A DNA stretch of 64,000 nt, from assembly GCF_020541305.1 (NCBI RefSeq), contig NZ_CP047396.1:806001-870000 (forward strand). The letters are read 5' to 3'. Below the pieces are notes generated by a model that saw only the letters and a program-made list of their open reading frames with translations, was not told where the DNA came from and did no database searches. Source of the stretch: Candidatus Vallotiella adelgis. Lineage in GTDB: Bacteria > Pseudomonadota > Gammaproteobacteria > Burkholderiales > Burkholderiaceae. Positions 22,101 through 31,854 of this stretch are shown here, in pieces (the first letter of the stretch is position 1; every line of letters starts with the position of its first letter). The translations under genes were made by a program, and so were the position numbers.

Positions 22101-23195
22101 GATACATACTGCTCCTTCGCCATATGTGATTGATTGCAACATCGCATGATTAGCTGTTCATTTTAAAAAATCTTATTGCAATTTTTCCATCCAAGATTTT
22201 AGCCGATTCTCTAGCGAATACAGCAGGATCAGGTTATATAGAGCCGAGGCTAGAGTAAGCAATCACGAAAGTTTGCTTTCTTAAGAGAACAGTACAAGAT
22301 ATAAAGAGCTGAAAACGTGTGGCAAAAACTAATTTGTACATATCTGTGCATATACACATATTATGTCTATAATTTCTAATGTCTCAGAATATTCTGAGAC
22401 ATCTCTTCTGAGATGCATTATTTTTAATAAGCAAGAAAATATCAAAATACGATATTTTTCATCTTCAGTGCGATAATATTAAGCGGATAAATCCGCATAT
22501 CGCTGCATGCCAAAATTATATTTTTAGCTCTCTGAGCGCTATTCATTGGATATAAAATTTTTCTGTGCTTAGTGAAGCGTTGTAGTTATCGATAGAAACT
22601 ATCGTAGCGCTATACCCTGTCTATAGCCTACAGCATAGAGGAAAAATGCGATGGTGGCTGCAACTTGTGACACGGCTTCTAAAATAGCCTACATCTTATC
22701 TCTATTATATAAGTCTGGTTCTGTTTTTCCAGCTGTAGAGATACAGCGGGATAATTATCACATAGCTACTAAAATTTTTTGACCTTTGGGTATAACTTCA
22801 TAACTTCTATGCTGTACCAGCATAGTGCTGTTGTTAATTGACAGGGATAGACTACTATCCCGACTGACTACATAAGTCAGCATATTTCTCTCCACGCGAA
22901 GCGTAGTTTTGTAGCACGTTAGTCTGCACCCCTTCACCTTCTATTATCAGGGGTGAGCTATATTCAATGTGCAACATATCAGTTTAATCTCCGCCGCACG
23001 GCGGGACCTAGTCCTGCGTGCTTAGTCTAGCCCCTTACCTGCCCGTCGATCTACTCATTCACTTTGAATAAAGATAGAACTTTAACCTAATACTTAATGT
23101 CTAAGCGGTTAAATAATATTTCGCGTGAATTCACTTGGGGCGCACATTTTTTATATTAACCGCAATTTTTGCGCAGTAAATAGCCATAGGATTAG
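22101..23195. other. Long spacer without recognisable genes
   Basis: 1.1 kb. A minus-strand stretch near 22170-22240 reads PDPAVFARESAKILDGKIAIRF without stops and could be the tail of a lost gene, but I cannot identify it. Structures: a perfect 24-bp palindrome at 22379-22402 and a small GC hairpin at 22991-23004 (CCGCCG-CA-CGGCGG). Confidence 0.5.
22379..22402. other. Perfect 24-bp palindrome
   Basis: ATGTCTCAGAAT followed directly by its reverse complement. It could be an operator-like dyad or a hairpin. A partial echo (CTCTTCTGAGA) follows at once. It is about 790 bp upstream of the next gene, so a role for that gene is unlikely. Confidence 0.5.
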
Positions 23196-23798
23196 ATGGA
23201 TCGTAAATCCACATCACGACTGATCGGTATCATAGTCTTATACACCCTCGCAATTATAGCAATCGTCTCTCCTACGATAGGCCGCACTAATCAAGTTCAA
23301 CACCATAACGAGCTAGTCTACCAATTTATCACGCAAATGAGAGCTCATCCACTGGTTGCAGACTGCGCGGCGCATGCTGACTTTATCGTTGGTACATCGA
23401 GCGTGTTTGATCGTGTTAAATTTTTGCGTAGCTCGTTCGATGCTGCGCACGCTGAAGTCAAGGCATGGCAGGGATCGTTTGATCAAGGCAAGCAACGGGT
23501 TAAAGTCGACTTAATCGTCACCCTTAGAGGAATCGGCATACGCAAGCATGGTGCATCAACAGATGTGTTAAGATTCCGCTGTGGTTACGTCAACTCCCAA
23601 ATTCTTGCCTTCAGTTGGAATGATCCGGTTGCGCCATTTAAACCCGCTGTGCCAGGCTACCAGCCCAGTCAGTCTAAAAAGACGCTACGCGGCTCGAGCC
23701 GAAAGAGCTCAGCGAAGGTACTACATAGAGGAGGAACCAACAGGAAAGTTCAGCGTCACTCACTCACTAAGTCTAAAGCGCCGGTACTTAGGCACTAA
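23196..23798 (+). CDS. BspC-domain-like small exported protein with basic tail
   Basis: 200 aa. The N-terminus (about residues 9-30, LIGIIVLYTLAIIAIVSPTIG) is a signal peptide or membrane anchor. The middle (QHHNELVYQFITQMRAHPLVADCAAHADFIVGTSS-type region, then VKFLRSSFDAAHAEVKAWQGSFDQGKQRVKVDLIVTLRG) matches the BspC-domain proteins of Burkholderia as I recall them. Two cysteines (about 57 and 127) could form a disulfide. The last about 45 residues are rich in Lys, Arg and Ser (KKTLRGSSRKSSAKV...), suggesting binding to RNA, DNA or an acidic envelope surface. It has its own long flanking spacers and no operon. Function is unknown; the family call is moderate. Confidence 0.7.
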   Translation: MDRKSTSRLIGIIVLYTLAIIAIVSPTIGRTNQVQHHNELVYQFITQMRAHPLVADCAAHADFIVGTSSVFDRVKFLRSSFDAAHAEVKAWQGSFDQGKQRVKVDLIVTLRGIGIRKHGASTDVLRFRCGYVNSQILAFSWNDPVAPFKPAVPGYQPSQSKKTLRGSSRKSSAKVLHRGGTNRKVQRHSLTKSKAPVLRH

Positions 23799-24155
23799 AA
23801 GTACTGCATATATAATGCTGAATTTATAATTTTAATATGATTGAATCAAAGATTCAGAGCTATATAGCATAGAATTATGCTGCAGTTATTATGATCATCG
23901 CCGAGCATAATGCAAGCGGTATTTATGCTAGATCAGCCGATCTATATTATCGGCTATAGCTAAGCTAACACGCTTAACACTACTATATTTAGTAGTACCA
24001 CATTTTCTGATAATAGAAAAGACTATAGGGCAATACTATTTTGAGCGGCTAATCCGTAGTTTTTTGATCACCTATCTTTAAGGACGTGTATTCTGAGTAG
24101 AATCGAACAGAACGTCGCGCGCCCTAGTATTAGTTATGGCTCTTCGGCAGCTACA
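23799..24155. other. Spacer after the BspC-like gene
   Basis: 357 bp, no gene recognised. A small inverted repeat AGCCGAT...ATCGGCT lies near 23935-23955. Confidence 0.5.
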
Positions 24156-24763
24156 AGCACTTCAATACCTCTCTGCACAGAGAGGCCGCGTATTAATACG
24201 CTGCTTTCATAGACTGATATTTGGTAAAATATTAAGACCAATTCCCTGATTTTTCTACGAACACACCTACGGGAACGCTCCAATGTCTGCGATGGTATAG
24301 TCTAGCTAGATAAGGATATTTATTTAGTTGTTTTTACATCACACTATATATATCGATGTGCTTTATTCGTATAGCGATTAACCGCATATTTGATCTGATC
24401 TGGGGCATAGATCTGGAAGTAATACGCCTGTCTGAGTATAGAACCAAGTCCACCCATCTAGAACATCAACCACTGCAGTGTTGCATAACGTTGGACGGGA
24501 TCAAAATCCAAGAACTGTCCGGTTTTCTCCGCGAGGTAGATCAGAATCGCGCCTGATTAAAATAGTATAATCGGCTGGCCATCGCGGCCATCATGATCAA
24601 TCATGACCGGGATTTTATTATTTTGGCTAATAGCCAAAATCTGGCTTCAACAGGTCACCTGCGCTGATATCAACGGCATGAATAGTATAAGCTAGCGTCA
24701 ACTTCTCAGCAAAATATGAACTTTGTGGCCGTTCGGCGTAAGCCAGCTGTAAACATCAATTAT
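24156..24763 (-). pseudogene. Glutathione S-transferase (YfcG/disulfide-reductase type), inactivated
   Basis: Nearly a whole GST can be read on the minus strand. It begins IDVYSWLTPNGHKVHI (start codon now ATA at 24761-24763), shifts frame, then EKLTLAYTIHAVDISAGDLLKPDF, another frame change, then NNKIPVMIDHDGRDGQP. After TAA (24557-24559) comes [20 protein letters not shown], then [11 protein letters not shown]. After TAG (24458-24460) come MGGLGSILRQAYYFQIYAPDQ and KYAVNRYTNKA, then in other frames LNKYPYLA and DYTIADIGAFP. Both stops replace residues conserved in the family (the E of FESGAIL and the Q of FQMGG). At least two in-frame stops and several frameshifts rule out function. Confidence 0.92.
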
Positions 24764-25671
24764 TTATACTTATTTGGTTGAATCTTTTTTGCAGGAACAG
24801 CCCGCACGTACTTGAGCGTTTTATCTCTAAGAGAGCTATTCTTTATGCTGCCGGCATGGCATCAATGTATGATTGCAGTGATGCTTAAAAAAGTATATAC
24901 AAGTTCTAGCGATACATAGAATTCGGCTAAATTATATTGATTAGGCTCATATAACTTTTATATCGTTTTTATTTTTTAGCCACGATCTCAATCGTGGCTT
25001 GGAAATTTCACTTCGATGACTTTTATTAGTTTAATAGACAGTTAAAGTGTCTGCGTACTTTGGAAAAAAATTGTCGAGGTGTATAGAGTTACACTCTGGA
25101 ATAGCTTAAGTCAATTATTTAAAGGAAATATCATCGCCTATAGATTTGAATATCGTTATTCTACTGCAGGACGATTTGTTTGAGAAGATATCTTGCTAAC
25201 AGACGGCTTGAAGAATTAGTAGCTATGACTTACTCTATTTAATAGTTGGCTTATGCAGTATTGATAGTAAACTTTATGCTTTTCTAAGAAAAAAACGCGA
25301 TACTTCTTTCAAGACAATCGCTATTTAGTAGTGATATTATAAATTTGGGATTTTATCCTAACTAGTGGCTACCTAATAGTAGCGTTCATAAGTAGCATAT
25401 TTAACGGTATGCTGTTGTGAGATTTTTTAGCTATTTGAGTTGCTTTTTAATAAAATCTAAGTCTATTTCAGGATCTGAATTTATTCAGTATTTCTTTATA
25501 AAAAATTACAATCTGTTTTTATTTTTACTATGCAACGCAGTAGTCTTACCTTATAAAATAGTCGTAACTTAGTAATCTATACTACTTGGTAAGTTTGTGC
25601 TTATCTATATGATAAGTATATCTACTTTGATCAGAGATCAAAGTAGATATTTTTCGCCAAGTTAAGTAGAT
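24764..25671. other. Spacer between the GST fossil and nuoN
   Basis: About 900 bp, clearly AT-rich, no gene recognised. In relatives, small genes (DUF2818, a Nudix hydrolase, DUF1178; from memory) follow nuoN; I could not match any fragment. It contains the strong hairpin at 25618-25650. Confidence 0.5.
25618..25654 (+). terminator. 15-bp hairpin with T-run just after nuoN
   Basis: ATATCTACTTTGATC (25618-25632) pairs perfectly with 25636-25650 around AGA and is followed on the plus strand by TTTT. It sits 22 bp beyond the nuoN stop (minus strand). The T-run suits plus-strand transcripts; as a hairpin it could also end the nuo transcript. It is the best intrinsic-terminator candidate in the window. 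Confidence 0.65.
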
Positions 25672-27144
25672 TTATAGCGGCAGTGTATGCCGCACCGCTT
25701 GCATACAAACTGATATTAGTGGCCCTGGAATAATTCCAAGTAATAGCACTGTGAAGCCGTTAAAAACGAGTAGCGCACGATTAGCGCTATATGCAGTAAT
25801 TGGTGTCGCTTCAACTGGTTCGTCAAAGTACATTAGTTTAATAATGCGCAAATAGTAAAACGCCCCGAATAGTGATGTGATAACTGCAAGTACTGCAAGC
25901 CATGTTAGCTTTGCATTTACTACAGCTTCAAGCACCGCAAATTTCGCATAAAAACCAACTGTTGGCGGGATACCCGCTAAAGAGAACATCATTAACAACA
26001 TTACGAACGCAAATACTGGGCTACGCTTATTTAAGCCTTTGAAGTCGTCTAATAAATCAGCCTCAAAATCGCGTCGCGCAAGCAGCATCACAATACCGAA
26101 TGATCCTAGGATCGTTAATAGATACATGCTGCCATAAAACACTGTAGATCCGTATGCATTCGTCGCACTGTTTGTCTGGCCACCAACAACGCCAGATAGC
26201 AGGCCGAGCAGAATAAAGCCTGTGTTTGAGATCGCGGAGTAAGCAAGCATCCGTTTGATATTGTGTTGCACGATACCTGTAACGTTACCCACAATTAATG
26301 ATAGCGCAGCTAATGTTATCAACATTGCCTGCCAATCAATTGCTAGCGGTAGTAGCCCTATCACTAGAAAGCGCCATCCCCATGCAAAAATCGCAACCTT
26401 CGGGATACCGCTAATCAGTAACGTCATAGCGGTTGGAGCTCCATGATAGACATCAGGTACCCACATGTGGAATGGTACCCCCCCCATCTTAAACGCAATG
26501 CTAGCAACAATGAAAGTCACGCCGAATAGTAACACGGCATAGTTAATACGGTTTGATGTAATCGCGGTAGATACGTTATGCAGATCGAGCGATCCGGTCG
26601 CGCCGTACAGCATTGAAATGCCATATAACAGGAAGCCAGACGCCAGCGCCCCAAGCACGTAGTACTTTATTGCCGCTTCGTTAGACTGCGGCAGCTCACG
26701 ACGCAGCGCAATAATTGCATACGATGATAGCGACATTAGTTCTAAGCCAAGGTATAGTGTCAGGAAATTATTTCCTGACACCATGACTAGCTGTCCAAGC
26801 AGTGAAAACAGCGCTAGCAAGTAAAAATCTCCGCGGAAGAGAGCGCGTTCCTCGAGGTATTTTCGCGAATAAATCAGCGATACGGCGAAGCCAAGCAAAA
26901 GAAACGACTTCATTAAACTCGCGAAAGAGTCAACTACATACATGTTCGAGAAGTAGTAATGCGGATGAACATTCATGGAAATCACCGCATACCAGGGTGC
27001 AGCAATCAAGCTGGACCCAACTACAATCATATAAGTCAGTCTGCATCCCTTCTTGCCGGTTATGATATCGTTTAGCAATACTGCAACCGTCACAATCATT
27101 AGGAATGCATCAGGTAGCAGAGCACTCAGGGGAGTGTTTTGCAT
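25672..27144 (-). CDS. nuoN: NADH-quinone oxidoreductase subunit N
   Basis: Antiporter-like proton-pumping membrane subunit of complex I, last gene of the nuo operon. At 490 aa it has about 14 hydrophobic helices. The ND2/NuoN signature is clear: LLALFSLLGQLVMVSGNNFLTLYLGLELMSLSSY, then PQSNEAAIKYYVLGALASGFLLYG with the conserved Glu and Lys, FKMGGVPFHMWVPDVYHGAPT, and NIKRMLAYSAISNTGFILLG. It follows nuoM after 22 bp on the same strand. No lesions. Confidence 0.97.
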   Translation of the reverse strand: MQNTPLSALLPDAFLMIVTVAVLLNDIITGKKGCRLTYMIVVGSSLIAAPWYAVISMNVHPHYYFSNMYVVDSFASLMKSFLLLGFAVSLIYSRKYLEERALFRGDFYLLALFSLLGQLVMVSGNNFLTLYLGLELMSLSSYAIIALRRELPQSNEAAIKYYVLGALASGFLLYGISMLYGATGSLDLHNVSTAITSNRINYAVLLFGVTFIVASIAFKMGGVPFHMWVPDVYHGAPTAMTLLISGIPKVAIFAWGWRFLVIGLLPLAIDWQAMLITLAALSLIVGNVTGIVQHNIKRMLAYSAISNTGFILLGLLSGVVGGQTNSATNAYGSTVFYGSMYLLTILGSFGIVMLLARRDFEADLLDDFKGLNKRSPVFAFVMLLMMFSLAGIPPTVGFYAKFAVLEAVVNAKLTWLAVLAVITSLFGAFYYLRIIKLMYFDEPVEATPITAYSANRALLVFNGFTVLLLGIIPGPLISVCMQAVRHTLPL

Positions 27145-27166
27145 AATTTTCTAAATTCCCCTTTTT

Positions 27167-28663
27167 TTACCAAGGCCGCGCTGGCAGTTTTGACTGCGCA
27201 GCGTGAGAAAGCAAGTTAACTACCGATTCGTGCATTACATCCGTAAACGGTTTAGGAAAAACACCTATATACAGCACGAGCAGTGTCAGCACCATTAACA
27301 TCCAAAACTCTCGGCGACTTAAATCGCCTAATCTCATAATACTATCGTTTGTGATAGTACCAAGATAGACGCGTTTAACCATCCACAGTGTGTAAGCAGC
27401 GCTAAGAATCAGTGTGATTGCTGAGAGACATCCAATCCAGAAGTTAAATTTTACGGCTGACAAAATCACCATAAACTCCCCGACAAAGCCAGATGTGCCC
27501 GGCAACCCACAGTTAGCCATCGAGAACAAGACTGCGAAAGCTGAAAATTTAGGCATCGTGTTTACGATGCCGCCGTAGTCGGCAATCTGCCGTGAATGCA
27601 TACGGTCATATAGTATGCCAATGCATAAAAACATTGCGCTAGATACTAACCCATGTGAAATCATCTGCATGATAGCTCCTTCAATGCTGAGCTGACTAAA
27701 CAGAAATAGGCCGAGCGTAACAAGGCCCATATGCACAATCGATGAATATGCGACTAACTTCTTCATGTCAGCCTGCACTAGTGCCACAAGGCCAATATAA
27801 ATCACAGCAATGAGTGACAGGGCAATCATAACCGGAGCTAGTACGTGGCTAGCATCTGGTACGGTAGGCAATAAGAGGCGCAGAAAGCCATACGCGCCCA
27901 GTTTTAACATAATCGCTGCCAAAACAACCGAGCCACCAGTTGGTGCTTCAACATGCGCATCAGGTAACCACGTATGCACTGGCCACATTGGCACTTTTAC
28001 CGCAAACGCTAAGAAGAACGCAATAAATAACAACACCTGGGAGGTCATACTGAGTGGTAGTGCCTGCCAAGTCGACAACTCAAATGAATTTGAGTGTGTG
28101 TATAGGTAGATTAATGCAACTAGCATTACTAAAGATCCAGCTAGCGTATACAGGAAGAGCTTGAAGGCCGCATATACACGGTTCGGTCCACCCCAGACCC
28201 CGATGATTAAGTAGATCGGGATTAGTGTAGCTTCAAAGAACACATAGAACAGCATCCCATCAGCCGCCGAGAATACGCCTACCATCAGGCCGGACAAGAT
28301 TAGGAAAGCTGCCATATACTGTGCAACGTTATCTGTAATTACCTCCCATCCAGCGATTACAACGATAATCGCTATAAATGCGGTAAGTATGATAAACCAT
28401 ATCGATAGCCCGTCGACACCGAGGTGATATCTGATATTAAAACTTTTAATCCACGGCACCAGTTCAACAAACTGCAGCGCTGAAAGATTTGCATCAAAAC
28501 CACTAATTAAGGGCAGAGTAACTATAAAGCTTGCCACCGAGCCGATCAGTGCAATCCAGCGAACAACGCCCGGTGTTTTGTCTGAACCAACTACAAGAAC
28601 GATGATGCCAAATGCAATCGGAAGCCAGATCGCGAAAGTTAAAATGGGAAAATGAGCATGCAT
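27167..28663 (-). CDS. nuoM: NADH-quinone oxidoreductase subunit M
   Basis: Antiporter-like proton-pumping subunit of complex I (Mrp-D/ND4 family), 498 aa, about 14 membrane helices. Signature segments are YHLGVDGLSIWFIILTAF, FFEATLIPIYLIIGVWGGPNRVYAAFK (conserved Glu and Lys), KVPMWPVHTWLPDAHVEAPTGGSV and DMKKLVAYSSIVHMGLVTLG. It lies between nuoL and nuoN with 13- and 22-bp gaps. Intact. Confidence 0.97.
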   Translation of the reverse strand: MHAHFPILTFAIWLPIAFGIIVLVVGSDKTPGVVRWIALIGSVASFIVTLPLISGFDANLSALQFVELVPWIKSFNIRYHLGVDGLSIWFIILTAFIAIIVVIAGWEVITDNVAQYMAAFLILSGLMVGVFSAADGMLFYVFFEATLIPIYLIIGVWGGPNRVYAAFKLFLYTLAGSLVMLVALIYLYTHSNSFELSTWQALPLSMTSQVLLFIAFFLAFAVKVPMWPVHTWLPDAHVEAPTGGSVVLAAIMLKLGAYGFLRLLLPTVPDASHVLAPVMIALSLIAVIYIGLVALVQADMKKLVAYSSIVHMGLVTLGLFLFSQLSIEGAIMQMISHGLVSSAMFLCIGILYDRMHSRQIADYGGIVNTMPKFSAFAVLFSMANCGLPGTSGFVGEFMVILSAVKFNFWIGCLSAITLILSAAYTLWMVKRVYLGTITNDSIMRLGDLSRREFWMLMVLTLLVLYIGVFPKPFTDVMHESVVNLLSHAAQSKLPARPW

Positions 28664-28676
28664 ATTTGTCCTCGCA

Positions 28677-30728
28677 TTATTTTCTCAGCGTAACAAACAA
28701 GGTCAGCAATCCCAACATGCCGATAACCATAGAAAATGCGTAGTGGTAGATATACCCAGTTTGCAGGCAGCGCATCACGCCGGCAAACTTTGTAACAGCC
28801 TGCGCGCTTCTAATAATCAGGCTATCGATCATAGCAATATCTCCCTTCACCCAGAGTATTCTTCCAAATATCACCGTGCCTTTAGTAAAAATAATTTCGT
28901 TGATCTTGTCTAAGTAGTATTTATTATTCAGCAGTGCATAAATTCCCGACAAACTCCGGCGAATCGATATTGGTATATCCGGCCGCTTCAGACATAAGAA
29001 CCAAGCGACAATAACGCCGGCGAGCGCGAGCCAAGTTGGTAAGCTAAAGATAGAATTTAGCGCCATCAAAATCCATCCGGGGAACCCCTCGTTCATCTTA
29101 CGCAGTGTCTCGTGGTGCTTGCTGACGTAGACAACTGTATTAAATACAACCCCATGCAAGAAGAAATCGCCGAAAATCATCGGGCTAACCATAATTGCAC
29201 CGATGACAACAGATGGAATCGCAAGTAGCACCAGCGGCAGCGTGACTACCCATGGAGATTCATGCGGCTTAGAAATTTTGTATACACTATAACTATGGAC
29301 TGTACTGTAGATAGGCAAATTTCTATCGTGATGTACGTTTCGAAAGTTTTCAAAGCCATGGAACACCATGAAAATCATCCGAAATGAATAGAATGCAGTC
29401 ACGAATACACTAGCGGTCACCGCGAAATATGCGAATTCTGAGCCCGGTAAGTTCGACAACTTGACTGCCTCAATAATCGAGTCTTTCGAATAGAAGCCAG
29501 CGAAGAACGGCGTGCCAATCAGTGACAGCGAGCCAATCAAAAAGGTGATCCATGTAATTGGCATATACTTACCTAGCCCGCCCATATTACGCATGTCCTG
29601 GTTATGATGCATACCGATAATTACCGAACCAGCGCCTAAGAACAGCAGTGCCTTAAAGAAGGCATGGGTCATCAGGTGGAATACTGCTGCTGAGTAAGCT
29701 GAGGCGCCCAACGCTACTGTCATATAACCGAGCTGGGATAGCGTCGAGTACGCAATCACCCGCTTGATATCGTTCTGCACGATACCAAGAAAGCCCATAA
29801 ATAGAGCAGTGATTGCACCTATCACCATGATAAATGATAGAGCGCTGTCAGATAACTCGAACAGCGGCGACATACGTGTGACCATGAAAATGCCTGCGGT
29901 CACCATCGTGGCAGCGTGGATCAACGCAGAGATTGGTGTTGGGCCTTCCATCGAGTCAGGAAGCCATACGTGAAGCGGAAACTGCGCGGACTTACCCATC
30001 GCCCCGATAAATAAACAAATACAAGTTACCGTGATTAGCTGCCAATGTGTACCTGGTAGAACACCGACACTGGTCAATGCATCGCGATGCTTAAATACGT
30101 CACCATAATTTAATGAGCCGGTATACGCGAGCACTAGGCCAATACCCAGCAAAAACCCAAAATCGCCGATGCGGTTTACAAGGAACGCCTTCATGTTCGC
30201 ATAGATTGCATTTGGACGCGTGTACCAGAAACCGATTAGCAGGTAGGACACTAGACCGACCGCTTCCCACCCGAAAAAGAGTTGTAGGAAGTTATTACTC
30301 ATTACGAGTATCAACATCGAGAACGTAAACAGCGAGATATACGAGAAGAAACGTTGGTATCCAGAGTCTTTTGCCATGTACCCAATCGCATAGATGTGTA
30401 CCATGAGCGACACAAAAGTGATTATGCACATCATCATTGCTGTTAGCGAATCGACGAGAAAACCGATTTCGAGCCTTAATCCTCCTTGTCCCGGCACGAT
30501 ATTTGGTAGTGTTAACCATGTGTAAATCGTATTATTAAAGCTACTGCCATCCAAAACATCAAGAAATACTAATATGGAGATCACTAATGCGATCGCCACA
30601 CCAAAAATTGTCACGAAATGCGCATTATGGCGACCAATTTTTTTTCCGAATAGACCGGCGATTAATGAGCCAGTCAGGGGAGCTAGTGGAACGGCTAGCA
30701 GCAAATTTTGATTAAGTATTATTGCCAT
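28677..30728 (-). CDS. nuoL: NADH-quinone oxidoreductase subunit L
   Basis: Largest antiporter-like subunit of complex I (ND5 family), with the long lateral helix at the C-terminus. Signatures are LFFGWEAVGLVSYLLIGFW (Glu), KSAQFPLHVWLPDSMEGPTPISALIHAATMV, and IVQNDIKRVIAYSTLSQLGYM. The frame is open to 30821, but I use the ATG at 30726-30728 (683 aa), where the protein starts MAIILNQNLLLAVPLAPL as in relatives. The longer form would run into nuoK. It starts about 20 bp after the nuoK stop. Confidence 0.96.
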   Translation of the reverse strand: MAIILNQNLLLAVPLAPLTGSLIAGLFGKKIGRHNAHFVTIFGVAIALVISILVFLDVLDGSSFNNTIYTWLTLPNIVPGQGGLRLEIGFLVDSLTAMMMCIITFVSLMVHIYAIGYMAKDSGYQRFFSYISLFTFSMLILVMSNNFLQLFFGWEAVGLVSYLLIGFWYTRPNAIYANMKAFLVNRIGDFGFLLGIGLVLAYTGSLNYGDVFKHRDALTSVGVLPGTHWQLITVTCICLFIGAMGKSAQFPLHVWLPDSMEGPTPISALIHAATMVTAGIFMVTRMSPLFELSDSALSFIMVIGAITALFMGFLGIVQNDIKRVIAYSTLSQLGYMTVALGASAYSAAVFHLMTHAFFKALLFLGAGSVIIGMHHNQDMRNMGGLGKYMPITWITFLIGSLSLIGTPFFAGFYSKDSIIEAVKLSNLPGSEFAYFAVTASVFVTAFYSFRMIFMVFHGFENFRNVHHDRNLPIYSTVHSYSVYKISKPHESPWVVTLPLVLLAIPSVVIGAIMVSPMIFGDFFLHGVVFNTVVYVSKHHETLRKMNEGFPGWILMALNSIFSLPTWLALAGVIVAWFLCLKRPDIPISIRRSLSGIYALLNNKYYLDKINEIIFTKGTVIFGRILWVKGDIAMIDSLIIRSAQAVTKFAGVMRCLQTGYIYHYAFSMVIGMLGLLTLFVTLRK

Positions 30729-30747
30729 AACAGTTATGGGTTTTTCT

Positions 30748-31053
30748 TTAACCCTTAAGCCGGTCGAGATCCTCGACGTTAATCGTGTCGAGGCTACGGA
30801 ACAACGTAACCAGAATTGCAAGACCGATTGCCGCTTCAGCTGCGGCTACGGTTAGTACGAAAAATACAAAAACTTGGCCGCGCACGTCACCGAGATAGTG
30901 TGAAAATGCGACAAAATTAGTGTTTACTGCGAGTAGCATTAACTCAATTGCCATTAGGATGGTGATCAAGTTTCGGCGGTTCAGCAATATCCCCACGATC
31001 GCAATTGAAAATAGGATCGCAGCCAGCACAAGGTAATGAGCAAGGCTCAACAT
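30748..31053 (-). CDS. nuoK: NADH-quinone oxidoreductase subunit K
   Basis: Small membrane subunit of complex I (ND4L family), 101 aa, three helices. It shows the conserved glutamates of the proton path in [18 protein letters not shown] (about residue 36) and [14 protein letters not shown] (about residue 72). It starts [15 protein letters not shown], ends VEDLDRLKG, and is full length. It lies between nuoJ and nuoL on the same strand. Confidence 0.96.
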   Translation of the reverse strand: MLSLAHYLVLAAILFSIAIVGILLNRRNLITILMAIELMLLAVNTNFVAFSHYLGDVRGQVFVFFVLTVAAAEAAIGLAILVTLFRSLDTINVEDLDRLKG

Positions 31054-31146
31054 AATTGCTTTCTCTTTATCCCCGGTCAGTAGATGCCGCTGACCTTATT
31101 AAGGCAAGTATTGCCTGGCGCATTAGTTTGTTGATATATTGAGTAT

Positions 31147-31782
31147 CTATTTTTCAGTAGTTATTTGAATTAATCTAACGCGATCCTCGCGTCGCGCTTT
31201 TATCTGTCTACTGACACGCTGATGCTTTGCATCTTTACTGTCTCGGATAGTCAATGCAATCGCGGCAACAATTGCAACTAGCAGTACAAATCCCGCAACC
31301 TCAAACGCGAAAATATAGTCGCTGTAGATCATTCGGCCAATCAAGCGAGTATTAGATAGTGACGACAGTGTCGAGTTCGCGGCTCTTGTTGCTTGCAGTA
31401 TCTGTGCGCTTCCTTCATTAATCAGCGAGACGTTCGTGCTGTAACCATACCAGAGGATGGGCGTGACCTCGATCACGATTATCGTGCCAATAATTGTTGC
31501 TATCGGCACGAAGCGGCGAAAATTATATCGAAACATATTGAGGTTAACATCAAGCATCATTACGACGAAAAGGAATAAAACCATTACTGCACCTACATAG
31601 ATGAGCACTAATAAAATTGCGAGGAACTCGGCCTCAAGTAGTAGCCAAATTGCTGCAGCATTGAAAAACGTAAGTACCAAAAATAGTGCTGAGCTAACTG
31701 GATTGCGTGAGGTAATCACTTTTACCCCTGACGCGACCATGAATAGTCCAAAAATGTAGAAAAAGACAGTTGTGAATTCCAT
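31147..31782 (-). CDS. nuoJ: NADH-quinone oxidoreductase subunit J
   Basis: Membrane subunit of complex I (ND6 family), 211 aa, five helices followed by a basic C-terminal tail (about residues 180-211). Family regions are VITSRNPVSSALFLVLTFFNAAAIWLLLEAEFLA and IYVGAVMVLFLFVVMMLDV. The gaps to nuoI (about 70 bp) and nuoK (93 bp) are wider than elsewhere in the operon. Intact. Confidence 0.95.
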   Translation of the reverse strand: MEFTTVFFYIFGLFMVASGVKVITSRNPVSSALFLVLTFFNAAAIWLLLEAEFLAILLVLIYVGAVMVLFLFVVMMLDVNLNMFRYNFRRFVPIATIIGTIIVIEVTPILWYGYSTNVSLINEGSAQILQATRAANSTLSSLSNTRLIGRMIYSDYIFAFEVAGFVLLVAIVAAIALTIRDSKDAKHQRVSRQIKARREDRVRLIQITTEK

Positions 31783-31854
31783 GTATTTTTACGAGATCAT
31801 CATTGGCATATTGTTGTCATAATATGGTGTGTCTAGAAAAAAACCCTGCGACGA

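Noticed and set aside
22170-22240. Minus-strand peptide PDPAVFARESAKILDGKIAIRF as a gene remnant
   Set aside because: It reads well but I cannot name a family, and the stretch is too short to support a call.
30729-30821. Longer NuoL start
   Set aside because: The extra 31 codons run back into nuoK and are not conserved; the ATG at 30728 fits the family.
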